A stretch of DNA of 64,000 nucleotides from Sphingopyxis sp. H050 (GCF_001468265.1 NZ_LNRZ01000009.1:124001-188000), one strand, 5' to 3'; positions 16,682 through 24,595 are shown, counted from the stretch's first letter. Numbers and translations are program-made. The notes: generated by a model from the sequence alone, not told the origin.

Positions 16682-17568
16682 CGGCGCGCTGCCTCCTTCA
16701 TGAAGGCCGGTCCCGCCCGGACCGGCTGCAAGGGCCCCTCATAAGCGCGATCGCCGGGAAAAGCATCTTCGGGCGCAATCGCCGCCTGATCGGCGATGCG
16801 CGCATAGATGCCCGCGAAGTCGGTTTCCTCGGTCGCGCGCAGCAGCGCCTCGAAACTCTCGACGACGAAATAGACGCGCTGGAATTCGTCGAAATGATAT
16901 TGGGTCCGCATCACCCGCTCGATATCCAGCCAGATGCGGCGCGGCTCGGCCGAGGTGAGCGAGCGCAGCGCCTCGGCATAGCTCGACAACAGCCCGCCGC
17001 CGAACGCGCGCAATTCGCCCGCTTCGACGACGAGACCGAACTCGACCGTATAGAGCCAGAGCCGCCCCAGAAAATCGGCTGCGCCCATCGCCTCGGCGCG
17101 CAGCCCCGCCTGCCCATAAGCGACGAGAAATTCCGAAAAAGCGGGGTTGGTCAGCATCGGGACATGGCCGAAAATATCGTGGAACATGTCTGGCTCTTCG
17201 CTGTAACCGATCTGGTCGGGAGGCCGAACGAAATTGGCGGCCGGGAAGCGTTTGTTGGTCAGATGCTCGAAAAAGGGCCGGTTCGGAATCCAGCCGGGGA
17301 CGGCGACGATTTCCCACCCCCCCGTCGCGGGCTTCAATATCCGGTTGAGCGCCGCAAAATCCGGAACGCCTGGCTCTACCGCGCGCAATATATCGAGCCC
17401 GCGCAGGAAATCGCGGCAGGCATAGCCGCCCAGCGCCGCCGACTGCTGGTCGAACAGCGTCCGCCAAGTCGCATGCTGCGCCGGGGTGAACGCGCGCCAA
17501 TTCTGGTCCATCGTCCAGTCCGCGGCGACGCCCGCGGGCGGCGTATCGAAGATATGTTTGGCAGCCAA
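16678..17568 (-). CDS. phhA: Phenylalanine 4-hydroxylase
   Basis: The 296-residue monomeric bacterial enzyme hydroxylates L-Phe to L-Tyr using a pterin cofactor and iron. The iron ligands are in EEPDMFHDIFGHVPML (His-x4-His) and in LYTVEFGLV (Glu). VPGWIPNRPFFEHL and FPAANFVRPPDQIGY are family hallmarks. The start codon is TTG at 17568, supported by GGGGAGG 8 nt upstream. It is the first gene of the seven-gene operon, which ties phenylalanine to tryptophan breakdown; tyrosine would go on through homogentisate, whose isomerase gene is divergent next door. Confidence 0.95.
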   Translation of the reverse strand: MAAKHIFDTPPAGVAADWTMDQNWRAFTPAQHATWRTLFDQQSAALGGYACRDFLRGLDILRAVEPGVPDFAALNRILKPATGGWEIVAVPGWIPNRPFFEHLTNKRFPAANFVRPPDQIGYSEEPDMFHDIFGHVPMLTNPAFSEFLVAYGQAGLRAEAMGAADFLGRLWLYTVEFGLVVEAGELRAFGGGLLSSYAEALRSLTSAEPRRIWLDIERVMRTQYHFDEFQRVYFVVESFEALLRATEETDFAGIYARIADQAAIAPEDAFPGDRAYEGPLQPVRAGPAFMKEAARR

Positions 17569-17610
17569 TCCGGCCTCCCCAGGCTTTGGCCAAGCTTAGG
17601 ACCGGTCGCG

Positions 17611-17625
17611 GCGAACATTGTTCGC
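17611..17625. promoter_or_regulatory. Perfect 15-bp palindrome, probable operator of the phhA-kyn operon
   Basis: GCGAACATTGTTCGC is a perfect palindrome with a central T, 43 bp upstream of phhA. A minus-strand TATATT lies just upstream of it, so the palindrome would cover the transcription start. The adjacent Lrp-type gene offers a candidate binder. Confidence 0.5.
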
Positions 17626-17716
17626 AATATAACTCGAGCCACACCGACGACGAGGCATTCGTTCTGCGATACCGGCAGCATGCAATCGATCGTTCTTCGC
17701 TTGGCAAAATGATGTT

Positions 17717-17734
17717 CCAACAAGCCGATGTTGG
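17717..17734. promoter_or_regulatory. Inverted repeat upstream of maiA
   Basis: CCAACA and TGTTGG flank a 6-bp spacer, 55 bp upstream of the maiA start. Together with the palindrome at 17611 it frames the divergent promoter region 17569-17788, which contains no gene. Confidence 0.4.
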
Positions 17735-17788
17735 CGAATCATGGCGGAACAGCCTAATGGTCTCGCCCAACGAGAGCGGAGAGAGTTT

Positions 17789-18430
17789 ATGAGCGAGACG
17801 ATCCTGCATGGCTATTGGCGGTCGAGCGCAGCCTACCGCGTGCGTATCGCGCTCAACATCAAGGGCGTGCCCTATCGCCAGATCGCCCATGACCTACGCG
17901 CCGGCGAACAGCGCGACCCCGCCTATCTCGCGATTGCGCCCCATGGTCTGGTGCCGGCGCTCGAACAGGATGGCCGGACGCTGATCGAAAGCCCGGCGAT
18001 CCTCGAATGGATCGACGCCCGCTGGCCCGAGCCTTCCTTACTGCCGCAATCGCCTGAAGACGCCGCGCGCGTCCGCGCGCTCGCGGCGCTGATCGGATGC
18101 GACATCCATCCACTCAACAACCTGCGCGTCCTCAACCGGCTGCGCAGCCAGTTCGACGCCAGCAACGCGCAGGTGAAGGACTGGATCGCGCACTGGGTCG
18201 GCGAGGGCCTGGCGGCCGCCGAAACGCTGATCGGTGAAAGCGGCGGCGCCTTCGCGTTCGGCGACACCCCGACGCTCGCCGACTGCTATCTCGTGCCGCA
18301 GGTCTATAATGCCGAGCGCTACAACGTCGATCTCGCCGCCTTCCCGCGGGTGCTCGCCGCCGCCGCGGCCGCGCGCGCGCTGCCCGCCTTCGCCGCCGCG
18401 CATCCCGAGGTCCAGCCGGACTTCAAGTGA
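17789..18430 (+). CDS. maiA: Maleylacetoacetate isomerase (zeta-class glutathione transferase)
   Basis: The 213-residue protein has a thioredoxin-like N-terminal domain with LHGYWRSSAAYRVRIALNIK, holding the SSxxYR glutathione site of zeta-class enzymes. PHGLVPALEQDGRTLIESPA follows, then a helical C-terminal domain with FAFGDTPTLADCYLVPQVYN. It isomerises maleylacetoacetate to fumarylacetoacetate in tyrosine/homogentisate breakdown, or maleylpyruvate in gentisate breakdown, so either the phenylalanine or the cupin branch could use it. The ATG at 17789 follows GCGGAGAGAG; an ATG at 17741 lacks family similarity. It is divergent from phhA and followed by the Lrp gene. Confidence 0.9.
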   Translation: MSETILHGYWRSSAAYRVRIALNIKGVPYRQIAHDLRAGEQRDPAYLAIAPHGLVPALEQDGRTLIESPAILEWIDARWPEPSLLPQSPEDAARVRALAALIGCDIHPLNNLRVLNRLRSQFDASNAQVKDWIAHWVGEGLAAAETLIGESGGAFAFGDTPTLADCYLVPQVYNAERYNVDLAAFPRVLAAAAAARALPAFAAAHPEVQPDFK

Positions 18431-18461
18431 CGCCGACCGCCGCATTCATCGGAGACAGGAT

Positions 18462-18932
18462 ATGGACCGTCTGGACTGGAAAATCGTCGACGCACTCGAA
18501 CAGGACGGCCGCCAATCCTTCGCCGAACTCGGCGAGACCGTCGGGCTCTCCAAATCGCCCTGCTGGACGCGGGTGCGCAGCCTGGAGGAGAAGGGCGTCA
18601 TCCGCGGCTATGCCGCGCAGCTCGACCCGGCGGCGCTGGGCCTCGCGGTGCAGAGCTTCGTCGAGGTACGCATCGGCCTCGACGCGCATACCGACTTCGA
18701 GGCGGCGGTGATGGCGCACCCCGCCGTCGTCGAATGCCACACCACCGCGGGCGACAGCGATTATATGCTCAAGATTTTCGCGCGGTCGGTCGACCATCTC
18801 GACGAGTTGCTGCGATACGACCTCTCGAAACTTCCAGGCGTCCACCGGCTGGCGACCGTGGTGTGCCTGAAAACCATCAAGCAACAGGGCCGCCTCGCCG
18901 AATGGGCACGGACGACCGAGCAGCGCCCCTGA
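18462..18932 (+). CDS. Lrp/AsnC-family transcriptional regulator
   Basis: The 156-residue protein has an N-terminal winged helix (MDRLDWKIVDALEQDGRQSF; recognition helix near VGLSKSPCWTRVRSLEEKG) and a C-terminal RAM/ACT-like ligand domain (FVEVRIGLDAH, CHTTAGDSDYMLKIF). GGAGACAGGA precedes the ATG. It is 31 bp behind maiA and divergent from the phenylalanine-tryptophan operon. Lrp-type proteins often sense an amino acid and control its catabolic genes, so it is the likely regulator here, with Phe, Trp or kynurenine as possible ligands. Confidence 0.92.
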   Translation: MDRLDWKIVDALEQDGRQSFAELGETVGLSKSPCWTRVRSLEEKGVIRGYAAQLDPAALGLAVQSFVEVRIGLDAHTDFEAAVMAHPAVVECHTTAGDSDYMLKIFARSVDHLDELLRYDLSKLPGVHRLATVVCLKTIKQQGRLAEWARTTEQRP

Positions 18933-19065
18933 TCCGCTGCTCGACCGGCTCCTGCCGTTCCGCCGCATCGACCGGCGTTGCGGTTCCTTCCAGCCATGCC
19001 CGCTGCTGTTCGGGAGCGAGGAATTGGCGGAGTCCCTTGGGATTCGGGCTGGATCGACGGACCAT
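18877..19065 (-). CDS. Possible small hypothetical protein
   Basis: A 62-codon frame starts with ATG after CAAGG and overlaps the lrp 3' end by 56 bp. The product is Arg/Gln/Glu-rich without recognised motifs. High third-position GC is the only support, and antisense frames in this genome often look the same. It is the only candidate in the otherwise empty stretch 18933-19164. Confidence 0.25.
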   Translation of the reverse strand: MVRRSSPNPKGLRQFLAPEQQRAWLEGTATPVDAAERQEPVEQRIRGAARSSVPIRRGGPVA

Positions 19066-19164
19066 GCGCCGACCTTGCGAAACCCGCGCCTGATCATCAA
19101 GAGCTTGTATACGGGACCGAAAACCGCGCCACAGCGCGCCCGGTCATCGATGCTGTCGGAAGGG

Positions 19165-19250
19165 TGGTGGACAGGGCTGGATTCGAACCAGCGTACGGAA
19201 AACCGGGCAGATTTACAGTCTGCTGCCTTTAACCACTCGGCCACCTGTCC
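19165..19250 (-). tRNA. tRNA-Tyr (anticodon GTA)
   Basis: On the minus strand the 7-bp acceptor stem GGACAGG/CCTGTCC, the anticodon arm with GTA in loop CTGTAAA, a long class II variable arm, the T-loop GGTTCGAATCC and an encoded CCA are all visible. The length of 86 nt fits bacterial tRNA-Tyr. Confidence 0.95.
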
Positions 19251-19328
19251 ATGGGGTCCGCGTCGGGAAGAGGCCCAATGGCGAAACGAGGCTTGCCTGT
19301 CAATGGCAGTCATGGGAAAGGCGCGGCC

Positions 19329-20096
19329 ATGAGACAATTTTCCCGTCACCGCCGCCCACAGGGACCGGGCCCGCGCGGCCAGGCCGTCCGTTTCTGGGGC
19401 CGCCACGCCGTCCTCGCCGCGCTCGCCAACCCCGAGCGCACCGTCAAGCGCATCTGGGGCACCCGCGAAGCGCTCGGCCAGCTCGACCTGCCGCCGGTCA
19501 TTCCGATCACCTATGCCGACGTCGCCGATCTTGCTCGGCTCGTGGCGCGCGACGCGCCGCATCAGGGGCTGGTGATCGAGGTCGACCCGCTCGAGGAAAT
19601 CTATCTCGGCGACCTGCTGCAACAGGAAGTCGATGCCGACAGCCGGCGCCCCCTGCTGATCCTCGACCAGGTCACCGACCCGCACAATATCGGCGCGGTG
19701 CTGCGCTCGGCGGCGGCGTTCGACGCCGCGGCGATCGTCACGCAGGATCGCCACAGCCCGCCCGAAAGCGGCGTCATTGCCCGCTCGGCGTCGGGCGCGC
19801 TCGAAAGCGTGCCGTGGGTGCGCGTGGTCAACCTCTCGCGCGCGCTGGAGGAGATTGCCGAGGCGCAATATTGGCGCATCGGGCTGATGGGCGACACCGA
19901 CACGACGCTCGGGCAAACGCTCGACGGCAGCAAGGTCGCGCTGGTGCTCGGCTCCGAGGGCGACGGCATGCGCCACAATGTCATGGAGCATTGCGACGTG
20001 CTCGCGAAACTCCCCATCTCGCCGCGCATGGAGAGCCTCAACATCTCGAACGCCGCGGCGATCGCGCTCTACGCGGTCGCGACGGCGGGCCGGTAA
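19329..20096 (+). CDS. rlmB: 23S rRNA 2'-O-methyltransferase of the TrmH/SpoU family
   Basis: About 255 residues. A small substrate-binding domain (VRFWGRHAVLAALANPERTV) is followed by the SPOUT domain with its three motifs: LILDQVTDPHNIGAVLRSAA, LVLGSEGDGMR and MESLNISNAAAIALY. These motifs match RlmB, which methylates G2251 of 23S rRNA. I choose the ATG at 19329, in line with the family length and the AAAGG upstream; an ATG at 19278 would add 17 residues. It stands alone between tRNA-Tyr and a convergent ferredoxin gene. Confidence 0.9.
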   Translation: MRQFSRHRRPQGPGPRGQAVRFWGRHAVLAALANPERTVKRIWGTREALGQLDLPPVIPITYADVADLARLVARDAPHQGLVIEVDPLEEIYLGDLLQQEVDADSRRPLLILDQVTDPHNIGAVLRSAAAFDAAAIVTQDRHSPPESGVIARSASGALESVPWVRVVNLSRALEEIAEAQYWRIGLMGDTDTTLGQTLDGSKVALVLGSEGDGMRHNVMEHCDVLAKLPISPRMESLNISNAAAIALYAVATAGR

Positions 20097-20099
20097 GGC

Positions 20100-20417
20100 T
20101 CAGTCCTCGGCGGCGATCCGCACGCGCAGGCCGTCGAGCGCGTCGCTGAACGGGATCTGGCACGACAGGCGCGACGTATCGTCGCGGTCGGTGGTCGAAT
20201 CGAGCAGGTCGTTCTCGTCCTCGCTCATCGCGGGAAGCTGATCGGCCGCGCCCGCCTCGACATGGACGTGGCAGGTCGCGCAGGAACAGCAGCCGCCGCA
20301 CAGCGCCAGCAGTTCGTCGAAGCCCGCGTCGCGGATATTTTCCATCACGGTCAGGCTGGTGTCGCCCTCGATCTCATGTTCGGTCCCGTCGCGCGTCACC
20401 ACAATCAGCTTGGCCAT
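20100..20417 (-). CDS. Adrenodoxin-type [2Fe-2S] ferredoxin
   Basis: The 105-residue protein starts [18 protein letters not shown]. Its cluster-binding cysteines are in [16 protein letters not shown], with a distal Cys in RLSCQIPF. Such ferredoxins pass electrons to cytochrome P450s or serve iron-sulfur assembly. AGAGGGA precedes the ATG at 20417; the longer frame to 20477 adds a non-homologous leader. It is monocistronic, with neither isc genes nor a P450 nearby, so the partner is unknown. Confidence 0.93.
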   Translation of the reverse strand: MAKLIVVTRDGTEHEIEGDTSLTVMENIRDAGFDELLALCGGCCSCATCHVHVEAGAADQLPAMSEDENDLLDSTTDRDDTSRLSCQIPFSDALDGLRVRIAAED

Positions 20418-20514
20418 GCTCGTCCCTCTTAGCGTCTTTGTTGCAGGCGCTATGTCGTGCGTTGCGCGGCAAATCAAGCATTGCTAGTGATAGCCGCCGG
20501 AACAAAAGGAGAAT

Positions 20515-21138
20515 ATGGCGATGGGTCTCAGCCAGCAGCAATTGAACGCGGGAATCGACGCGCTGGCGGAGCGCGACGCGAATTTCGCGCGCGCGCTCGG
20601 CAATGCGGGCTATCCCGAACCGCGCCTCCGCGAACCCGGCTATACCACGCTGCTCCGCACGATCGTCGGCCAGCAGGTCAGCGTCGCCGCGGCCACCTCG
20701 ATCTGGAACAAGCTGGAGGCGGGATTCGGCGAGGGATGCCCCGCCGAAGTCATCGCGGCCGCCGAATTCGACGCCCTGCGCGCCTGCGGCCTGTCGGCGC
20801 AGAAACAGGGCTATGCGAAAAGCCTCGCACAGCTGGTGATCGACGGCGAACTCAAATTCGACGCCCTCCCCGCCGATGACGAAGAGGCGATCGCCCTGCT
20901 GACCAAGGTCAAGGGCATCGGCCGCTGGTCGGCCGAAATCTATCTGCTTTTCGCCGAGGGCCGCCCGGACATCTGGCCCGCGGGCGACCTCGCGGTGCAG
21001 GAAGCCGTCGGCCGCATCCTCCAGCTCGATGCGCGCCCCAGCGAAAAGGCCGTGCGCGAGCTTGCCGAACCCTGGCGCCCGCACCGCGGCGCGGCGGCGA
21101 TCTTCAGCTGGCACTGCTACAATATGGCCGTGATCTGA
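20515..21138 (+). CDS. DNA-3-methyladenine glycosylase, AlkA/HhH-GPD type
   Basis: The 207-residue protein contains the helix-hairpin-helix (LTKVKGIGRWSAEIYLLF) followed by the catalytic GPD-like WPAGDLAVQEAVGRI, with the essential Asp in AGDLAV. YTTLLRTIVGQQVSVAAATS is the family N-terminal signature. It removes alkylated bases from DNA in base-excision repair. AAGGAGA lies just before the ATG. It is shorter than E. coli AlkA (282 residues) because the N-terminal domain is absent, as in many alphaproteobacterial homologues. Confidence 0.9.
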   Translation: MAMGLSQQQLNAGIDALAERDANFARALGNAGYPEPRLREPGYTTLLRTIVGQQVSVAAATSIWNKLEAGFGEGCPAEVIAAAEFDALRACGLSAQKQGYAKSLAQLVIDGELKFDALPADDEEAIALLTKVKGIGRWSAEIYLLFAEGRPDIWPAGDLAVQEAVGRILQLDARPSEKAVRELAEPWRPHRGAAAIFSWHCYNMAVI

Positions 21139-21226
21139 GATTGGCCGCGCTGCCCGATCCCCTCTTCGCCATCCCGCGAAAGCGGGAAGGACGATATAGG
21201 AAAGCAACACAGGATTCGGAGCACCC

Positions 21227-21625
21227 ATGACCACGCGCGACATCGTCACCGCCTATTACGCCGCTTTCAACGCGGGCGACACCGACGCGATGCTCGCGCT
21301 CGTCGCCGACGATGTGCGTCATGACGTCAACCAGGGCGAACCGCGGCACGGCAAGGCGCTGTTCGCCGACTTCAACGCGCATATGACGCGCTGCTACCGC
21401 GAGCAGCTGACCGACATGATGATCTTCGCCGAGGGCGACCGCGCCGCGGCCGAATTCGTCGTCAACGGCACCTATCTCGCCACCGACGAGGGTCTTCCGC
21501 CCGCGAACGGCCAGACCTATCGCCTCCCCGGCGGCGCCTTTCTGTCGGTCAATGCCGATGGCTTGATCGACCGCGTCACCACCTATTACAATCTGCAGGA
21601 CTGGCTGAAGCAGGTCGGCGCATGA
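21227..21625 (+). CDS. NTF2-like / ketosteroid-isomerase-related protein
   Basis: The 132-residue protein fits the SnoaL/NTF2 fold: DIVTAYYAAFNAGDTDAMLA, LVADDVRHDVNQGEPRHGKA and a C-terminal LINADG-like strand ending in YYNLQDWLKQVGA. Members are small enzymes or ligand-binding proteins; the substrate is unknown. The stop overlaps the start of the GNAT gene (ATGA), so the pair is coupled. Confidence 0.85.
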   Translation: MTTRDIVTAYYAAFNAGDTDAMLALVADDVRHDVNQGEPRHGKALFADFNAHMTRCYREQLTDMMIFAEGDRAAAEFVVNGTYLATDEGLPPANGQTYRLPGGAFLSVNADGLIDRVTTYYNLQDWLKQVGA

Positions 21626-22209
21626 CGGTCAGCGTCGTCCCGGTCACGGGCGCGGGGCTGGCCGAGATCATCCCTGCCCTCGCCCGGCTGCGCATCGCGG
21701 TGTTCCGCGACTTCCCCTATCTCTACGATGGCGACGCGGCCTATGAGGCCGGCTATCTCGCCGACTTTGCCGCCGCCGACGGCGCGGTGGTCGTCGTTGC
21801 CCGCGACGGCGCCGAAATCGTCGGCGCCGCCACCGCCGCGCCGCTGGCAACGCAGGACGCCGCATGGCAAGACCCGCTCGCCGCCGCCGGCTTCGACGCC
21901 GACGGCATCTTCTACTTCGGCGAGTCGGTCCTGCTCGGCCGCTATCGCGGCCAAGGCATCGGCCACGCCTTCTTCGATCATCGCGAGGCGCAGGCCCGCG
22001 CATGTGGTGCGGCGCACGCTGCCTTCTGCAGCGTGATCCGCGCCGCGGACCACCCCGCCCGCCCCGCCGACTATCGCCCGCTCGACGCCTTCTGGCGGGG
22101 CCGCGGCTATGCGCCGCTGGTCGGGGTCACGGCGTGGTTCGAGTGGAAGGCTGTGGGCGGCCGTGTGGAAGAGGCGCACGAGCTGCAATATTGGATGCGG
22201 GCGCTCTAA
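21622..22209 (+). CDS. GNAT-family N-acetyltransferase
   Basis: The 195-residue protein has the GNAT acetyl-CoA motif in ESVLLGRYRGQGIGHAFFD (R/Q-x-x-G-x-G/A) and an N-terminal substrate half with FRDFPYLYDG. It starts in the stop of the NTF2-like gene, so the two probably act together. The acceptor substrate is unknown. Confidence 0.85.
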   Translation: MTVSVVPVTGAGLAEIIPALARLRIAVFRDFPYLYDGDAAYEAGYLADFAAADGAVVVVARDGAEIVGAATAAPLATQDAAWQDPLAAAGFDADGIFYFGESVLLGRYRGQGIGHAFFDHREAQARACGAAHAAFCSVIRAADHPARPADYRPLDAFWRGRGYAPLVGVTAWFEWKAVGGRVEEAHELQYWMRAL

Positions 22210-22211
22210 AG

Positions 22212-22380
22212 AGGCTCGCACAAAGTCACTAAGCCACAAAGTGGCTCTCTCCCGTTCGCCCTGAGCTTGTCGAAGGGCCGTCTTTCTTTCGACGTCGAAA
22301 ACAAGAACAGTGCTTCGACGAGCTCAGCACAAACGGTTTGGCGAAAGCCCTTCTTTGTGGCTTCGTGGCTTTGTGCGAGC
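22212..22380. repeat. Nested inverted-repeat element
   Basis: Outer arms GCTCGCACAAAG...CCACAAAG (22212-22239) and CTTTGTGG...CTTTGTGCGAGC (22352-22380) enclose inner arms of the GCCCTGAGCTTGTCGAAGG type (22257-22279 and 22312-22336). No gene is credible in this gap. Confidence 0.65.
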
Positions 22381-22419
22381 AAAAAAGGCCGGGCGGAGCA
22401 TCCTCCACCCGGCCTTTTT
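22381..22419. terminator. Bidirectional rho-independent terminator
   Basis: AAAAAAGGCCGGGCGGAG and CTCCACCCGGCCTTTTT form a GC-rich stem with A/T tracts on both sides, between the convergent GNAT gene and trigger factor. Confidence 0.85.
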
Positions 22420-22441
22420 GCCCATTCACTCGGCGCGAAGC

Positions 22442-24046
22442 TTATTTCTTCGCAGAGGCCTTCTTGGCCGGAGCCTTCTTCGCGGGCTCGGCCTTGTCCT
22501 TGGCTTCCGCCTTTGGAGCAGCAGCCTTCTTCGCCGCCGGCTTTTCCTCCGCCGCAGCGGCCTTCTTCGCCGGCGCCTTCTTGGCAGGCGCGTCCTCGGC
22601 CTTGGCCTCTTCCTTCACCGCCTCCTTGGCGGCCGGCTTTTTCGCGGCGGCCTTCTTGGCGGGCTTGTGGTCGTGGTCGTGATGGTCATGGCCACAGCCC
22701 GGGCCGTGGACATGATCGTCGTCGGCCTCGATCGCGGCTTCCAGCTCTTCGCGGGTGGTCTCGCGGTCGCTGATCTCGGCCTTTTCGAACAGGAAGTCGA
22801 CGACCTTGTCCTCATACAGCGGGGCGCGGATCTGCGCCGCGGCGAGCGCGTCCTGCTGGACATATTCGACGAAGCGCTGGCGGTCTTCGGGGCGATACTG
22901 CTGCGCCGCCTGCTGGATCAGGCGCGACATTTCCTGGTTCGACACCTGGACGCCATGCGCCTGGCCGATTTCCGAGAGGAGCAGGCCCAGGCGGACGCGG
23001 CGCACCGCGATCGCGCGATATTCGTCGCGATCCTTTTCCAGCTCGGCCTTGGCGGCTTCCGGATCGGCTTCGTGGGTGGCCTCATGCTCGAGCTGCTGCC
23101 AGATCTGGTTGAATTCGGCCTCGACCATCGTCGGCGGCACGTCGAAATCATGCGCCGCGGCGAGCTGGTCGAGCAGCTTGCGCTTCATATAGGTGCGGGT
23201 CAGGCCGTTCAGCTCCTGCTCGACCTGGTCCTTCATCAGCTCTTTCAGCTTGTCGAGGCTTTCGAGGCCCAGCGACTTCGCGAAATCGTCGTCGATCTTC
23301 GACGCCGCCGGGACCTTCACTTCCTTCACCGTGACGGCGAATTCGGCGGGCTTGCCCTTCAAAGTCTCAACCGGATATTCGTCCGGGAACGTGACCTTCA
23401 GCACCTTCTCGTCGCCGACCTTGGTGCCGACCAGCTGGTCTTCGAAGCCCGGGATCAACTGGCCCGACCCGATTTCGACCGCCATGTCCTCGCCCGTGCC
23501 GCCGTCGAAGGCGACGCCGTCGACGCTGCCGGCGAAGTCGATGATCACCTGGTCGCCGGTCGCAGCCTTCTTGGTCTTGGGCGCTTCCTCGAAGCGCTTC
23601 ATCTGCGCCGCAAATTCTTCGATCTTCGCCATCACCGCCTTGTCGTCGGCGGGAACGGTCAGCCGCTCGAGCTTCAGCCCGTCGATCGACGGGGCTTCGA
23701 TTTCGGGCAGCACTTCCAGGCTGACGGTCAGCTCGGCGTCCTTGCCGCGCTCATAACCTTCGTCCAGCGCGACACCGGGCTGCAATGCGGGGCGCAGCTT
23801 TTCCTTCGCCATCAGGTCGCGGACGCCCTGATCGATCGCCTTGTTCAGCGCGTCGGCGTTCAGCGCGTCGCCATGCATCTTGCGGATCAGGTTCGGCGGC
23901 ACCTTGCCGGGGCGGAAGCCGGGCATGCGCACGGTCGGCGCGATCGCCTTCACTTCGTCGTCGACGCGCGCGTCGATGTCTTTCGCGGTGATGGTGACGC
24001 GATATTCGCGCTTCAGGCCTTCGTTCAGCGTTTCGACGGTCTTCAT
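22442..24046 (-). CDS. tig: Trigger factor (ribosome-associated chaperone and prolyl isomerase)
   Basis: 534 residues from the ATG at 24046. The N-terminal ribosome-binding domain carries the signature PGFRPGKVPPNLIRKMHGDA. An FKBP-type isomerase domain (ATGDQVIIDFAGSVDG to ~245) and a helical chaperone domain (~250-440) follow. Beyond the usual end lies an odd tail: HVHGPGCGHDHHDHDH, then about 75 residues of Lys/Ala/Pro/Glu repeats of the PAKKA kind, reminiscent of histone H1. The tail makes the protein about 85 residues longer than E. coli Tig (432) plus its normal variation. A longer frame into the tRNA-Leu region is rejected because family homology starts at MKTVETLNEGL. clpP/clpX, the common neighbours, are not here. 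Confidence 0.95.
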   Translation of the reverse strand: MKTVETLNEGLKREYRVTITAKDIDARVDDEVKAIAPTVRMPGFRPGKVPPNLIRKMHGDALNADALNKAIDQGVRDLMAKEKLRPALQPGVALDEGYERGKDAELTVSLEVLPEIEAPSIDGLKLERLTVPADDKAVMAKIEEFAAQMKRFEEAPKTKKAATGDQVIIDFAGSVDGVAFDGGTGEDMAVEIGSGQLIPGFEDQLVGTKVGDEKVLKVTFPDEYPVETLKGKPAEFAVTVKEVKVPAASKIDDDFAKSLGLESLDKLKELMKDQVEQELNGLTRTYMKRKLLDQLAAAHDFDVPPTMVEAEFNQIWQQLEHEATHEADPEAAKAELEKDRDEYRAIAVRRVRLGLLLSEIGQAHGVQVSNQEMSRLIQQAAQQYRPEDRQRFVEYVQQDALAAAQIRAPLYEDKVVDFLFEKAEISDRETTREELEAAIEADDDHVHGPGCGHDHHDHDHKPAKKAAAKKPAAKEAVKEEAKAEDAPAKKAPAKKAAAAEEKPAAKKAAAPKAEAKDKAEPAKKAPAKKASAKK

Positions 24047-24133
24047 TGCCTTGGTCTTATCCTTGCTCAAAATCTCGTATCGAACCCCGCCATGATGACG
24101 AAGTTCCCCATTCCCGGCATCTGCTCGCAAAGG

Positions 24134-24218
24134 TGGTGCGGGCGAAGGGACTCGAACCCCCACATCTTGCGATACTGGTACCTAAAACCAGCGCGTCTAC
24201 CAATTCCGCCACGCCCGC
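24134..24218 (-). tRNA. tRNA-Leu (anticodon TAG)
   Basis: The minus strand shows acceptor stem GCGGGCG/CGCCCGC, D-arm with AATTGGTAGACGC, anticodon stem CTGGT/ACCAG with loop TTTAGGT (TAG), a long variable arm, T-loop GGTTCGAGTCC and encoded CCA. The 85-nt length fits class II tRNA-Leu. Confidence 0.95.
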
Positions 24219-24391
24219 TGAGAGCTTTCGGCCGGGATGCACGGCGCCGCGCGCTGCCGCGCACGCCCGTGCGGGCCGCGCGGGGCTATAGCAGACGCAT
24301 CGCCGAGGGCAAGGGCGCAAAGCCCCCTTTGCCTAAGCCCTTTCCGCCACCGGAACATGCGTAGCGCCCGTTCGTTGATTCGGCGAGGAGA

Positions 24392-24595
24392 ATGACCATG
24401 ACGAACGGCCCGGACCCGCTTCCCAAGCCCAAGCCCGACACGATCGAACCACAATCGCCCCCCGAACATCCGGCCCGCCCCGCGCCGCTCGAAGACCCCG
24501 CGGGCCAGCCGCAGGAAATTCCAGGCGCCCCCGGCGGCGGCGACTTCGACGCCCCCGGCCGCGGCCCCGCCGAGGTTCCGCCGCAGGAGATTTGA
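24392..24595 (+). CDS. Small proline-rich protein of unknown function
   Basis: A 67-residue protein with about one third Pro, acidic and disordered, with repeats of the PQEIP / PPQEI kind. CGAGGAGA directly before the ATG is a strong ribosome site and supports it as real. No domain or signal peptide is visible. Similar Pro-rich micro-proteins are recalled from sphingomonads, without known function. Confidence 0.6.
   Translation: MTMTNGPDPLPKPKPDTIEPQSPPEHPARPAPLEDPAGQPQEIPGAPGGGDFDAPGRGPAEVPPQEI

Noticed and set aside
17741..17788. Upstream ATG for maiA
   Set aside because: The added residues have no counterpart in the isomerase family, and GCGGAGAGAG is placed correctly for the ATG at 17789.
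22310..24364. A 684-codon plus-strand frame opposite trigger factor
   Set aside because: It crosses the terminator and tRNA-Leu and shows only low-complexity sequence; the minus strand is clearly tig.
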